Counted from the first letter of the stretch, positions 1 through 8,628 are shown. The stretch: DNA of 64,000 nucleotides from an uncultured Oscillospiraceae bacterium (GCA_910587335.1 CAJUMG010000001.1:160142-224141), one strand, 5' to 3'. Numbers and translations are program-made. Notes: a model not told the origin generated them from the letters alone.

Positions 1-1
1 T

Positions 2-964
2 CCCTGGCTCAAGTCCGAGCTGTCCACCTCCCAGTGGCTGGAATATGCCGGCTTTCAGGCCGAGATGCGGGGAGAGGTGCGGTTCGTCCCCAGTTTTTTT
101 GCCGTAAAAGGCTACCAGAAAATCTCCCGCACCTGGAAGGTCAAATGCCTAAAGCGGGGCGTATTTGAAATTCGCCGGGTGGACCTGGTGTGTTCCGACC
201 TGATAGGACTTTCCGCCTTTTCCCATACCGCTCTGACCCATGCCCGGCTGACCGTTTTGCCCCGCCCGCTGGAGGATGACCAGCTGATCAGTCAGCCTCA
301 GTATCTAAACGGCGAGGTCGTGGTCCGCCGTCAGCTGCTGGACGATCCTTTTTTTATCGCCGGCGTGCAGGAATACACCGGCCTGGAGCCGATGAACCGC
401 ATCCATTGGGCTGCCACCGCCCGAGAGGGAAAGCTGATGGTCCGGAAAAACCAGTATACCTCCCGCAAGAATCTGTCCATCCTTCTCAATACCCAGCCCA
501 GCCCCGGCAAAAGCGGCCGTATGGACGGAGACAGCGATCTGGAGGACTGTATCCGCTTTTGCGCTTATCTGTTCAGCGCGGCGGCGGATGCGGATACCCC
601 CTTCCGCTTTCTGTGCAACGGAACCGACGGGGATACCGAAAAGGCTGTCTCCACCGCCGAATCCTGGGGAACAGCTTTCGCGCTGGAACAGTGCAGAACC
701 CTGTCCCGACTCCTGGCAGATCAAACAAAACCCCTCGATTTGTTTTTGCAGGAGGATGTCCCTCCTCTTTCCTCGGCGGAGTGGATTTTGGTCAGTACCT
801 ATGTAGATGAGCAGATCAAAGACTTTGCCCGGGAAAAAGCCAAAAGCGGCGTTCGCGTTTCTGTCTTTGTCCGGGGCCTGCTGCTCCCCAGCGATTTTGA
901 GAAGGACGCCTATTCTCTTTATGCCCTAAAGGGCCGCGAAACCGCAAAGGAGGATGCCCCATGA
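2..964 (+). CDS. DUF58 domain protein, 3' part (cut by left edge)
   Basis: The reading frame is already open at base 2, so the gene starts outside the window; about 320 C-terminal residues are present. The DUF58 signature NRIHWAATAREGKLMVRK (near base 400) is clear. DUF58 proteins usually sit beside a MoxR-type AAA ATPase and a transglutaminase-like or DUF4129 membrane protein, and are thought to act in envelope assembly. The part seen is soluble; the usual N-terminal membrane segments would lie upstream. Its stop overlaps the start of the next gene in an ATGA, which indicates translational coupling. The exact role is unknown. Confidence 0.8.
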   Translation, partial: PWLKSELSTSQWLEYAGFQAEMRGEVRFVPSFFAVKGYQKISRTWKVKCLKRGVFEIRRVDLVCSDLIGLSAFSHTALTHARLTVLPRPLEDDQLISQPQYLNGEVVVRRQLLDDPFFIAGVQEYTGLEPMNRIHWAATAREGKLMVRKNQYTSRKNLSILLNTQPSPGKSGRMDGDSDLEDCIRFCAYLFSAAADADTPFRFLCNGTDGDTEKAVSTAESWGTAFALEQCRTLSRLLADQTKPLDLFLQEDVPPLSSAEWILVSTYVDEQIKDFAREKAKSGVRVSVFVRGLLLPSDFEKDAYSLYALKGRETAKEDAP

Positions 965-2343
965 AAGCTATCGCTCTTTTCCTTCGCTTTGCCGCGCTTT
1001 TGGACTGCCTTTTGCTCTCCTACCCTATCCTTGCCGTTTTAGAAATCATCTTTTCCAGACAGTTGGATCCGCGACTGTCTTTTTCCCGGCTGGGCCTTGT
1101 GCTGTTGGCGGGGTTTTTGGGCGCTTTAACCGGTTGGCTGCTGGACCGAATGAAAAACCCGCCGGTCCAAGCTGTCAGACTTCTGCTGGCGGCGGCGCCC
1201 GCCGCCCTTTTTGCCGGCTGCTGCCTGACCTTGCTGGAAAGGACCGCCCTGCATGTGGCGCTAGTTTTGCTGTGCCTAACTTTTTATCTTATCGCTCTGT
1301 TTTTTGCCACCCGCCCCTTCGACGAATTTGTCGGAACCAGCTTTCTTTCCTTCACGGTCATCACCTACCTGCTGGCAGCGGTGATCTCTTGGTTCTGCGG
1401 CGCCTATCTGCAAATGAATTGCGATCCTTTGGTATTGACTATAAGCTTTTTGTCCTTTCTTTTGCTGTATGCGTTTATCAGCAACCAATCTGCCATCAAC
1501 CGGCTGATGGGCCGGCGGCATTATGATCTTGCCCTGCTTCCCGCCGGCGTCCGCCGCTATAACCTGGTTTTTATCTGCGCCGCTTTTCTTCTGGTTCTGT
1601 CCGGACTTTTATTCAAAAAGCAAATCGGGATGGTTTTCCAGTTTCTTTTCCGGCTTTTGGGGTCCCTTTTGTATATTTTCGTCATCCTCTTTAACCTGCT
1701 TACCTGGGCGCTGCGCACAACCGCCCGGCCAGATGAACCCTTGCCCCAAAGCAGCGGCCTCCCTGTCTTTGGCTCCGTCCAGGAGGCCGCCTCCACCCCT
1801 ATGGTCAACGTTTTTGTCCAGTGGCTTGCCGTGTTGGTGATCGTCCTTTTCCTGTTTTCTTTGCGGCGGACCGTCTGGTCCGCAGTCAAAACGGCGGCAT
1901 CCGCCATATGGCGCGTGTTAAAGCATCTCTTCACCCGCTCCCAAAAGGGAAAGAAGGTCTGCGCTGCCTCCTCCGCCTATTTTTACGATACATTCGAGGC
2001 TCTGGAGCAAACCGCCCAGGAATCGCCTTCCCCCAAGGAGCCGGCCTCCTTTCGTATCTGGCAGCGCCGCTACCGGGATTTTTTAAAGAAACCCCAGGAC
2101 GACTCCTTTTTGCAGGAGGGATATCTTTTAATCCTCTCCTGGCTCCGTATGCGCGGCGCGCCTCTCTCCCCAGCGGATACCACCCTGGAAATCCTCAATA
2201 AAGCGCTCATCCGCCTGCCGGATAGCCCCTTTTCCCGCGTGACCGAAGGGTATAACGGTGTTTATTATGGAGAACGCCCTCTGCAAAAGGAGGATATCGC
2301 CAGCCTGCTGCAAACCCTCCGGATCCTGTCCCAAAGCAAATAG
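961..2343 (+). CDS. Polytopic membrane protein with DUF4129-like C-terminus
   Basis: A 460-residue protein with about eight hydrophobic segments between residues 1 and 250 and another near 290-305, followed by a soluble, Arg-rich tail from about residue 310. The tail (roughly 355-455, with YRDFLKK, EGYLLILSWLR and SPFSRVTEGYNGVYYGE) resembles the DUF4129 domain found at the end of TgpA-type transglutaminase proteins. No transglutaminase Cys-His-Asp core is visible, so it is probably a partner protein rather than the enzyme. It is coupled to the DUF58 gene by a 4-base overlap. The membrane and operon calls are firm; the domain name is tentative. Confidence 0.6.
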   Translation: MKAIALFLRFAALLDCLLLSYPILAVLEIIFSRQLDPRLSFSRLGLVLLAGFLGALTGWLLDRMKNPPVQAVRLLLAAAPAALFAGCCLTLLERTALHVALVLLCLTFYLIALFFATRPFDEFVGTSFLSFTVITYLLAAVISWFCGAYLQMNCDPLVLTISFLSFLLLYAFISNQSAINRLMGRRHYDLALLPAGVRRYNLVFICAAFLLVLSGLLFKKQIGMVFQFLFRLLGSLLYIFVILFNLLTWALRTTARPDEPLPQSSGLPVFGSVQEAASTPMVNVFVQWLAVLVIVLFLFSLRRTVWSAVKTAASAIWRVLKHLFTRSQKGKKVCAASSAYFYDTFEALEQTAQESPSPKEPASFRIWQRRYRDFLKKPQDDSFLQEGYLLILSWLRMRGAPLSPADTTLEILNKALIRLPDSPFSRVTEGYNGVYYGERPLQKEDIASLLQTLRILSQSK

Positions 2344-2361
2344 CTTTCCTTTTTTCGCTTT

Positions 2362-2390
2362 TTGACTTTTCTTTTTTCTTCGTTTATAAT
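2362..2390 (+). promoter_or_regulatory. Sigma-A promoter of the LacI/PfkB operon
   Basis: TTGACT at 2362-2367, a 17-base spacer, then TATAAT at 2385-2390. It lies 57 bases before the regulator's start codon. The predicted transcription start is near 2397, just upstream of the two operator-like boxes. Confidence 0.75.
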
Positions 2391-2404
2391 AAAATTTGTA
2401 TGTA

Positions 2405-2432
2405 TTTACGCAAATTTTTTTCTTTACGTAAA
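2405..2432 (+). promoter_or_regulatory. Paired TTTACGYAAA boxes, candidate LacI-type operators
   Basis: TTTACGCAAA at 2405-2414 and the perfect palindrome TTTACGTAAA at 2423-2432 are centred 18 bases apart, between the -10 element and the ribosome binding site. LacI-family operators are typically palindromes with a central CG. This placement suggests the regulator represses its own operon. The boxes are seen directly; the binding partner is inferred. Confidence 0.5.
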
Positions 2433-2447
2433 AAAGGAAGCTGTGTT

Positions 2448-3452
2448 ATGAAGGTTAAAATTACCGATGTGGCCAAGGCCAGCGGCGTCTCCATCGCCAC
2501 TGTTTCCCATGTCATCAACCATACCCGCTATGTGACCCCTGAAACCACCCGCAAGGTGGAACAGGCTATCCGGATGTTGGGCTATTCGCCGGACCTTACC
2601 GCGCGCAATTTTAAAAAAGGCCGCAAGGGTTTGGTCGGTATGCTGGTGCCGGACCTGTCCTACAGCCGTTCCTCCCTGATTTTAAAGCAGCTGGAGGAGG
2701 TCCTCGCACCCTCTAAAATTCATCTGATCGTATCGAATACAAAAGGGGATGTTCTCCGGGAGACCGAGCAGCTGAAGCTGTTGACCTCCGGACTGGTGGA
2801 TGGCTTGGTACTCCAGTCCTTTTGTACCGATTACCAGCAGCTTTCTCCCTGTATCCCCCGGGATTTTCCCATGGTGTTTATCGACCATCCGCTAAAGAAC
2901 TGCCCATATCCTACGTTGGTGGTCTCCAGCTATACGGCGCTGTATCAGGGGGTGGAGGATTTGATCCGGCAAGGGCATACAAAAATCGGCTATATCGCCG
3001 ATCAGGCCCACATCGCCTATTCTATTGAGCGGCTGGATGCCTATCGCGCCGCCGTGCGGGACTATACCCTGCCCATAGGCGATTCGCTGATCGCCTATGC
3101 CTACCCCAAAACCAAAACCGCTTACCAATGCACCAGGGAGCTGATCGAAAAAAATGTAACCGCCATCGTCATTTCCAATAACGCCATCGCCCTGGAGACC
3201 CTTCGCTTTTTGAACATCCATCACCTACAGGTGGGCGCCGATGTGGAGCTGCTGGGCTTTTCGGGCAGCGACTGGTACGGCTACCGAACAGAAAAAATCG
3301 CGCAGGTGTCCCAACCTACCGAGGAAATGGCCAGAATGGCGGGGCAGCAGCTTTTAGAGCAGATCGAAAATCCCCGTCCCCAGGCCCGCACCACCGTTTT
3401 GCACAGCACCTATATCCCCAAAAAACAGGAAAAGGAGTTTTCTCATGTTTGA
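2448..3452 (+). CDS. LacI-family transcriptional regulator
   Basis: A 334-residue repressor. The N-terminal helix-turn-helix and hinge are clear (ITDVAKASGVSIATVSHVIN at residues 4-23, then the hinge to about residue 60), followed by a periplasmic-binding-protein-like sensor domain. I place the start at 2448 because AAGGAAG lies 7 bases upstream; an in-frame ATG at 2400 would sit on the transcription start and across the operator boxes. It overlaps the sugar kinase gene by 8 bases, so the two are co-translated. The regulator probably senses the kinase's substrate or a related sugar; the ligand cannot be read from sequence. Confidence 0.9.
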   Translation: MKVKITDVAKASGVSIATVSHVINHTRYVTPETTRKVEQAIRMLGYSPDLTARNFKKGRKGLVGMLVPDLSYSRSSLILKQLEEVLAPSKIHLIVSNTKGDVLRETEQLKLLTSGLVDGLVLQSFCTDYQQLSPCIPRDFPMVFIDHPLKNCPYPTLVVSSYTALYQGVEDLIRQGHTKIGYIADQAHIAYSIERLDAYRAAVRDYTLPIGDSLIAYAYPKTKTAYQCTRELIEKNVTAIVISNNAIALETLRFLNIHHLQVGADVELLGFSGSDWYGYRTEKIAQVSQPTEEMARMAGQQLLEQIENPRPQARTTVLHSTYIPKKQEKEFSHV

Positions 3453-4404
3453 TATCATCGCCGCCGGCGAAATTTTAATCGACCTTGTTCAAACCGGCAA
3501 CCTGGACTTTTCCGGCACCGTCGGGGGCGCTCCCTGCAACGCCCTAGCCCAGGCGGCCAAGTTGGGCAGCCGCACCGCCTTTATCGGGATGGTGGGCGAC
3601 GATTTCTTTGGCCGCGCCTGTGCCCGCCAGCTGGACGAACTACAAATCGACCGCAAAAACCTGTTCACCACAAGCCAGGCGGATACAACCCTTGCCTTTG
3701 TCTCGCTGAACGAGCAGGGGGACCGGGACTTCTCCTTTTACCGCCGTCCCGGCGCGGATACTCTGCTGACCGTAAAGAATATCCCCTTCGACCTGGTCGC
3801 CCAAAGCCGGGTTTATCTGTTTGGCGGCGTATCCCTTTCCCGGGACCCCACCCGCGCCGCCCTATTCTATTCCCTGTTTAAGCTTTCGGACGCGCCGGTG
3901 CTGAAAGCCTTCGATCCCAATTTGCGCCCGCCCTTGTGGGAGGATCTGGAGGAAGCGAAAGCCCTGGGCCGAAAGGCGATGGGATTGTGCGATATCCTCA
4001 AGCTTTCGGACAGCGAGGCGGTCTTCTTCTCCGGATGCCAAAATCCGTTAGAGGGCGCCCGTGCCTTGCAGGAGGAATTTTCCATCCCGCTGGTGCTGGT
4101 GAGCATGGGGGCTAAGGGCTGTTCGATTCTGCTGAGCGGCCAGAGCTGCCATATCGATGCGCTCCCCTCTCAGGCAGTGGACACAACCGCCGCCGGCGAT
4201 TCCTTTTTCGGTGCGTTTTTGCATCAGCTTTTGCAAAACGATTTTACCAGCCTGGATACGCTGTCTCCCGGCCGGATCGAGGAAGCAGCCCGGTTTGCCG
4301 CGGCAGCCGCGGCTATTACCGTCTCCCGTCGGGGCTCCATTCCCGCTCTGCCCTCCTTGGATGAGGTGCAGGCAGTCCTGTTCGGCGAAAATGCATCCTT
4401 CTAA
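3445..4404 (+). CDS. PfkB-family sugar kinase (fructokinase-like)
   Basis: A 319-residue ribokinase/PfkB-fold kinase that would phosphorylate a sugar with ATP. The N-terminal motif GGAPCNALAQAAKLG and the C-terminal signature DTTAAGDSFFGAF (from about residue 246, catalytic Asp252, anion-hole glycines) are present. GGAPCN near the N-terminus and overall length match bacterial fructokinases, but ribokinase-like relatives cannot be excluded. It overlaps the LacI gene and is followed by a strong terminator, so the operon is just regulator plus kinase. No transporter or glycosidase accompanies it in the window. Confidence 0.85.
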   Translation: MFDIIAAGEILIDLVQTGNLDFSGTVGGAPCNALAQAAKLGSRTAFIGMVGDDFFGRACARQLDELQIDRKNLFTTSQADTTLAFVSLNEQGDRDFSFYRRPGADTLLTVKNIPFDLVAQSRVYLFGGVSLSRDPTRAALFYSLFKLSDAPVLKAFDPNLRPPLWEDLEEAKALGRKAMGLCDILKLSDSEAVFFSGCQNPLEGARALQEEFSIPLVLVSMGAKGCSILLSGQSCHIDALPSQAVDTTAAGDSFFGAFLHQLLQNDFTSLDTLSPGRIEEAARFAAAAAAITVSRRGSIPALPSLDEVQAVLFGENASF

Positions 4405-4420
4405 AAATAGCGCGAACGAT

Positions 4421-4454
4421 AAAAAAACGGAGAGGATTGCCTCTCCGTTTTTTT
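4421..4454. terminator. Bidirectional intrinsic terminator
   Basis: The stem ACGGAGAG (4427-4434) pairs with CTCTCCGT (4441-4448), flanked by an A-run on the left and a T-run on the right. It can end both the kinase operon (+) and the converging 75-residue gene (-). Confidence 0.85.
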
Positions 4455-4464
4455 GATCTTTTTC

Positions 4465-4692
4465 CTATTCCTTTGGTTCTTCATCGGCATTTTCGCCGCA
4501 GTCGCACTCTTCGCCGCAGCAGCCGCAATAACAGCCGCTGTCATCGAATTCATAACCTAAATCCGCCAGAAAATCCTCCCGGATCTCCTTGGCAGCTCTT
4601 TTGCTCTTCAGGTATGCGCAAACAGCCACAATTGCGCCGCCGATTGCCACCAGCGCAAACAGGAACGATAAAAAGTTGTTGCTTTTTTTCAC
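4465..4692 (-). CDS. Small membrane-anchored Cys-rich acidic protein
   Basis: A 75-residue protein starting at a GTG with AGGAGGA upstream. Residues 7-28 form one membrane segment, followed by a charged linker and a short acidic tail holding six cysteines in a cluster (CYCGCCGEECDC). The cluster could bind metal, but it matches no family I can name. It has its own promoter inside the end of gpmI and converges on a shared terminator. Small proteins of this layout are common next to housekeeping genes in Clostridia. Function unknown. Confidence 0.65.
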   Translation of the reverse strand: MKKSNNFLSFLFALVAIGGAIVAVCAYLKSKRAAKEIREDFLADLGYEFDDSGCYCGCCGEECDCGENADEEPKE

Positions 4693-4753
4693 AGATCGTT
4701 TCCTCCTTCCGGTCAGTCCAAATTGATTCCGGATCGGTCATCCGGTTTTCTCT

Positions 4754-4782
4754 AGTATATACTATTTTCGACGAAATAACAA
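4754..4782 (-). promoter_or_regulatory. Sigma-A promoter of the 75-residue gene
   Basis: On the minus strand: TTGTTA (4777-4782), a 17-base spacer, TATACT (4754-4759). It ends two bases before the gpmI stop codon, so the small gene can be expressed independently of the glycolytic operon. Confidence 0.55.
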
Positions 4783-4783
4783 T

Positions 4784-6304
4784 CTATTTTGTCAAAAGAG
4801 ATTTTCCATCCATTTCCGCCGGCTGCGGCAGCCCCAGCATCTCCAGCATAGTGGGCGCCAAATCCGCCAAACGACCGTTTTCTTTTAGGGTGTGCTCCTT
4901 ATCGCCTGCCAAAATGAGCGGCACCGGATTGGTCGTATGCGCCGTAAAGGGCGAACCGTCCGGCTCGTACATCTGGTCCGCGTTTCCGTGGTCGGCGGTG
5001 ATCAGCGCCTTTCCGCCCATAGACAAAATCTTGTCTACCACCTTGCCTAAACAGCTGTCCACCGCTTCTACCGCCGCTACCGCCGCGTCAAAAACGCCGG
5101 TGTGACCGACCATGTCGCAGTTGGCAAAGTTTAAGATGATCACATCATATTTGCCGCTGTCCAGCCTCTTTAACAGCTCGTCGGTGACCTCATACGCGCT
5201 CATCTCCGGTTTCAAATCGTAGGTGGCAACCTTCGGAGAGGCAATCAGCGCCCGATCCTCGTTTTCACAGGGAGCCTCCACGCCGCCATTGAAGAAGAAG
5301 GTCACATGGGCATATTTTTCTGTCTCGGCAATGCGCAGCTGGGTCAGCCCCTTATCCGAAATATACGCGCCAAAGGTGTTGGCCAGCGACTGGGGCCGGA
5401 ACGCGGTATGAACGTTGGGCATCTTCGCGTCATACTGGGTCATGCAGACATAGTACAGCGGGAAGAATCCGTTTTTGCGCGGGAACCCCTCGAACGCCGG
5501 ATCGACCAGCGTGCGGGTAATCTCTCTGGCCCGGTCCGGCCGGAAGTTGAAGAAGACCACCGAATCATTAGGGGCAATGCGTCCCTCTTTATCGCAAACC
5601 GTCGGAACGACAAACTCGTCGGTCACCTGCGCCTCATAGGATTTTTCCATGGCGCATACCGGACATTCTGCCGTTTCCCCTTCGCCGTAGACCATAGCCG
5701 CATAGGCTTTTTCCACCCGCTCCCAGCGGTTGTCACGGTCCATCGCGTAATACCGGCCCATGACAGTGGCGATTTTACCCACGCCGATTTCTTTCATTTT
5801 GGCCATCAGCTCTTCCACAAACGCCTTACCGGAGGAGGGGGGAACATCCCGGCCATCCATAAAGCAGTGAACATACACCTTTTCCAGTCCGGCCTTTTTC
5901 GCCATCTCCAAAAGCCCATACAAATGCCGGTTGTGGGAATGAACGCCGCCATCGGATAAAAGTCCCATCAGATGCAGGGAGCTGCCGTTTTTCTTGCAGT
6001 TTTCCATAGCGCCGCACAGCGCCTCGTTCCGGAAAAAGTCCCCGTCGTCAATAGCTTTGGTGATCCGGGTCAGCTCCTGATATACCACCCGGCCGGCGCC
6101 GATGTTGGTGTGCCCTACCTCCGAGTTGCCCATCTGTCCCTCCGGTAAACCCACATCCATGCCGGAAGCGCCGATGAGCGTATGAGGACAGCTTTCCATC
6201 AGCCGGTCCAGATTGGGCGTTTTGGCTGTATGGATCGCGTTGCCATAGTCCGCGGGATTGTGACCAAACCCGTCTAAAATAATCAGTGCAAGTGGTTTTT
6301 TCAT
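4784..6304 (-). CDS. gpmI: 2,3-bisphosphoglycerate-independent phosphoglycerate mutase
   Basis: Interconverts 3- and 2-phosphoglycerate in glycolysis through a phosphoserine intermediate and two Mn2+ ions. The 506 residues match the usual length. Visible motifs are ILDGFG with metal ligand Asp11, the phosphoserine loop GNSEVGHTNIGAGR with Ser61, RPDRAREITR in the middle, and TADHGNADQM near the C-terminus. It is the third gene of the pgk-tpiA-gpmI operon, 31 bases after tpiA. Identification is secure. Confidence 0.97.
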   Translation of the reverse strand: MKKPLALIILDGFGHNPADYGNAIHTAKTPNLDRLMESCPHTLIGASGMDVGLPEGQMGNSEVGHTNIGAGRVVYQELTRITKAIDDGDFFRNEALCGAMENCKKNGSSLHLMGLLSDGGVHSHNRHLYGLLEMAKKAGLEKVYVHCFMDGRDVPPSSGKAFVEELMAKMKEIGVGKIATVMGRYYAMDRDNRWERVEKAYAAMVYGEGETAECPVCAMEKSYEAQVTDEFVVPTVCDKEGRIAPNDSVVFFNFRPDRAREITRTLVDPAFEGFPRKNGFFPLYYVCMTQYDAKMPNVHTAFRPQSLANTFGAYISDKGLTQLRIAETEKYAHVTFFFNGGVEAPCENEDRALIASPKVATYDLKPEMSAYEVTDELLKRLDSGKYDVIILNFANCDMVGHTGVFDAAVAAVEAVDSCLGKVVDKILSMGGKALITADHGNADQMYEPDGSPFTAHTTNPVPLILAGDKEHTLKENGRLADLAPTMLEMLGLPQPAEMDGKSLLTK

Positions 6305-6335
6305 GTTGATTTCCCTTTCTATCCGCTTTGCCGCT

Positions 6336-7103
6336 TTATCTGGAAGCCGCCTTTACGATAACGGAGAAATCCTCCGCCTTTAACGAAGCGCCGCCAATCA
6401 GACCGCCGTCCACATGCTCTTTGCCCAAAAGCTCTTCGGCGTTCTTGGCGTTCATCGATCCGCCGTACTGAACGGTCAGCGCCTGAGCCGCCTCTTCGCC
6501 GTATAATTTGGCCACTACGCCGCGGATAAAGCCGTTGACCTCGTCCGCCTGTTCAGCGGTAGCGGTCTTTCCGGTGCCAATGGCCCATACCGGCTCATAG
6601 GCGATGATGATCCGGGACAGCTCCTCTTTTGTAACGCCGCCCAAAGCGACCTTTGTCTGCATGGCGCAGATCTCTTCGGTAATGCCCTGTTCCCGCTGCT
6701 CCAGCAGCTCGCCAACGCACAAAATCACCCGCAGTCCCGCGTCCAGCGCCGCCCGAACCCGTTTGTTCACCGTCTGGTCGGTCTCGCCAAAGTATTGCCG
6801 GCGCTCAGAATGGCCGATGACCACGTATTCTACACCCATCTCCGCCAGCATATCCGCCGAGATTTCACCGGTGAACGCGCCGGATTTTGCCCAGTGGCAA
6901 TTCTCCGCGCCTACCTTGATGTTAGAGCCCTTCACAGCCTCTAAAGCCGTTTCCAGATTGGTGTAGGGCACGCAGATGACCACACCGCAGTCAGCGTCCT
7001 TGACCAAAGGCTTTAACTCCTCAATCAAAGCTTTTGCCTCCGGACGGGTTTTATTCATTTTCCAGTTGCCGGCGATAACCGCCTGTCTTTTTGCTTTGTT
7101 CAC
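6336..7103 (-). CDS. tpiA: Triosephosphate isomerase
   Basis: Interconverts dihydroxyacetone phosphate and glyceraldehyde 3-phosphate. Motifs: AGNWKMN (catalytic Lys15), GHSERR (catalytic His), AYEPVWAIGTGKTA (catalytic Glu) and the phosphate-binding YGGSMNAKN. I start it at the GTG at 7103, giving 255 residues, because AAAGGAG lies 8 bases upstream; the in-frame ATG at 7124 has no ribosome binding site and would translate that Shine-Dalgarno itself. It lies in the pgk-tpiA-gpmI operon. Confidence 0.96.
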   Translation of the reverse strand: MNKAKRQAVIAGNWKMNKTRPEAKALIEELKPLVKDADCGVVICVPYTNLETALEAVKGSNIKVGAENCHWAKSGAFTGEISADMLAEMGVEYVVIGHSERRQYFGETDQTVNKRVRAALDAGLRVILCVGELLEQREQGITEEICAMQTKVALGGVTKEELSRIIIAYEPVWAIGTGKTATAEQADEVNGFIRGVVAKLYGEEAAQALTVQYGGSMNAKNAEELLGKEHVDGGLIGGASLKAEDFSVIVKAASR

Positions 7104-7171
7104 AATGCTTTCTCCTTTTTTCATATGGTCTTTACGGATCGGGGAAAAACCTCCCCATCACCTAAAAGGCA

Positions 7172-7197
7172 ATGGGCACGGTTTTTCCCGTGCCCAT
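7172..7197 (-). repeat. Intergenic hairpin between pgk and tpiA
   Basis: A perfect 10-bp stem (ATGGGCACGG with CCGTGCCCAT) around a 6-base loop, in the 149-base pgk-tpiA gap. On the minus strand it is followed only by TGCCTTTT, so it would be at best a weak terminator. It more likely adjusts the relative level of pgk and tpiA-gpmI messages. Confidence 0.6.
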
Positions 7198-7252
7198 CGG
7201 TTCTCTGCTTTTGCACAGGAAAAGCAAAGCCTTTTCTCGTCTTGTTTTAAGA

Positions 7253-8470
7253 TTATTTGTCGTTTACGCAAACGATGCCGGGCAGCTCCTTGCCTTCCAA
7301 AAATTCCAAAGAAGCACCGCCGCCGGTGGAAATATGGGTCATCTTGTCGCCAAAGCCCAGGGTGTTGACCGCAGCCGCAGAGTCGCCGCCGCCGATGATG
7401 GTAATCGCGTCGGTCTCAGCCAGCGATTTAGCAACCGCGATGGTGCCTTTGGCCAAGGTCGGGTTTTCGAATACGCCCATCGGTCCGTTCCAAACAACCG
7501 TCTTGGCAGATTTTACCTCGCCCGCAAACAGCTCAGCGGTCTTCGGGCCGATATCCAAGCCCATTTTGTCCGCCGGAATCTTATCCGCATCTACAGCGGT
7601 AACCGCGATCTCACCGTCGATAGGATCCGGGAAAGCCTCTGCTACGACACAGTCTACCGGCAGCAGAATCTTAACGCCCTTTTCCTGTGCCTTTTTAAGC
7701 ATATCCTTGCAGTAGCCAATTTTCTCCTCGTCCAGCAGGGACTTGCCCACCTCATAGCCCTTCGCAGCCAGGAAGGTGTAAGCCATGCCGCCGCCGATGA
7801 TCAGCGTATCAGCCTTATTTAACAGGTTTTCGATTACATTCAGCTTGTCCGCGACCTTCGCGCCGCCCAGAATGGTGACAAAAGGCCGGGCCGGATTCTC
7901 AACCGCGTTGCCCAGATATTTTAGCTCTTTGCCCATCAGGTAGCCAACCGCAGCCTCTTTGACAAAGGAAGCAACCCCTACCGTCGAGCAGTGGGCACGG
8001 TGCGCCGCGCCAAACGCGTCGTTTACAAACACTTCGCCGCCAACCAGCTCCGCCAGCTCTTTGCTGAACCCTTCGCCGTTTTTGGTCTCTTCTTTGCGAT
8101 AACGGGTGTTTTGCAGAAGAACCACGTCGCCGTCCTTCATAGCAGCAACCGCAGCTTTCGCATTGGCGCCGACCACCTCGTCGTCAGCCGCAAATACAAC
8201 CTCTTTGCCCAAAAGCTCGCTCAGGCGCTTCGCAACAGGAGCCAGCGACAGCTCCGGCTTCGGCTCCCCCTTCGGTTTGCCCAGATGGGAACACAGAACG
8301 ACTCTGCCGCCGTCTGCAAGCAGCTTTTTAATGGTCGGCAGCGCCGCGACAATTCGATTTTCATCGGTGATAACCCCGTTTTTCAACGGTACGTTAAAAT
8401 CACAGCGAACCAATACCTTTTTGCCGGCGACGTTGATGTCGTCAACGGTTTTTTTGTCCAGATAGCCCAT
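7253..8470 (-). CDS. pgk: Phosphoglycerate kinase
   Basis: Transfers phosphate from 1,3-bisphosphoglycerate to ADP, an ATP-forming step of glycolysis. The 405 residues match the family. Motifs include VLVRCDFNVPL near the N-terminus, the substrate-binding SHLGKPKGE, WNGPMGVFE, and the nucleotide-binding GGGDSAAAV with ISTGGGASLEFLEG at the C-terminus. It is the first gene of the operon with tpiA and gpmI. gap and eno, often in the same cluster, are not in this window. Its promoter carries a palindrome at the transcription start. Confidence 0.98.
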   Translation of the reverse strand: MGYLDKKTVDDINVAGKKVLVRCDFNVPLKNGVITDENRIVAALPTIKKLLADGGRVVLCSHLGKPKGEPKPELSLAPVAKRLSELLGKEVVFAADDEVVGANAKAAVAAMKDGDVVLLQNTRYRKEETKNGEGFSKELAELVGGEVFVNDAFGAAHRAHCSTVGVASFVKEAAVGYLMGKELKYLGNAVENPARPFVTILGGAKVADKLNVIENLLNKADTLIIGGGMAYTFLAAKGYEVGKSLLDEEKIGYCKDMLKKAQEKGVKILLPVDCVVAEAFPDPIDGEIAVTAVDADKIPADKMGLDIGPKTAELFAGEVKSAKTVVWNGPMGVFENPTLAKGTIAVAKSLAETDAITIIGGGDSAAAVNTLGFGDKMTHISTGGGASLEFLEGKELPGIVCVNDK

Positions 8471-8513
8471 AGTTCTACCACCCTTTCGTAATATGTAAAA
8501 AAGTTATGCCCTT

Positions 8514-8545
8514 ATAAGGATTGTTAATCCATGAACAATCCTTAT
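8514..8545 (-). promoter_or_regulatory. 12-bp perfect inverted repeat at the pgk transcription start
   Basis: ATAAGGATTGTT (8514-8525) and AACAATCCTTAT (8534-8545) form a perfect inverted repeat around an 8-base centre. It begins right after the -10 element and covers the predicted start of the pgk transcript. It could be an operator for a repressor or a 5' mRNA hairpin that stabilises the message; the sequence does not decide between them. Confidence 0.6.
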
Positions 8546-8547
8546 TT

Positions 8548-8576
8548 ATTCTATCGGAAATAGCTGCTTTTTGCAA
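8548..8576 (-). promoter_or_regulatory. Sigma-A promoter of the pgk-tpiA-gpmI operon
   Basis: On the minus strand: TTGCAA (8571-8576), a 17-base spacer, TAGAAT (8548-8553). The predicted start is near 8541, inside the palindrome at 8514-8545. Confidence 0.65.
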
Positions 8577-8628
8577 GAGCCGAAACCATAAAATTTAATA
8601 ACAAATGGTAAATTTTTCGCCCCTTCGG

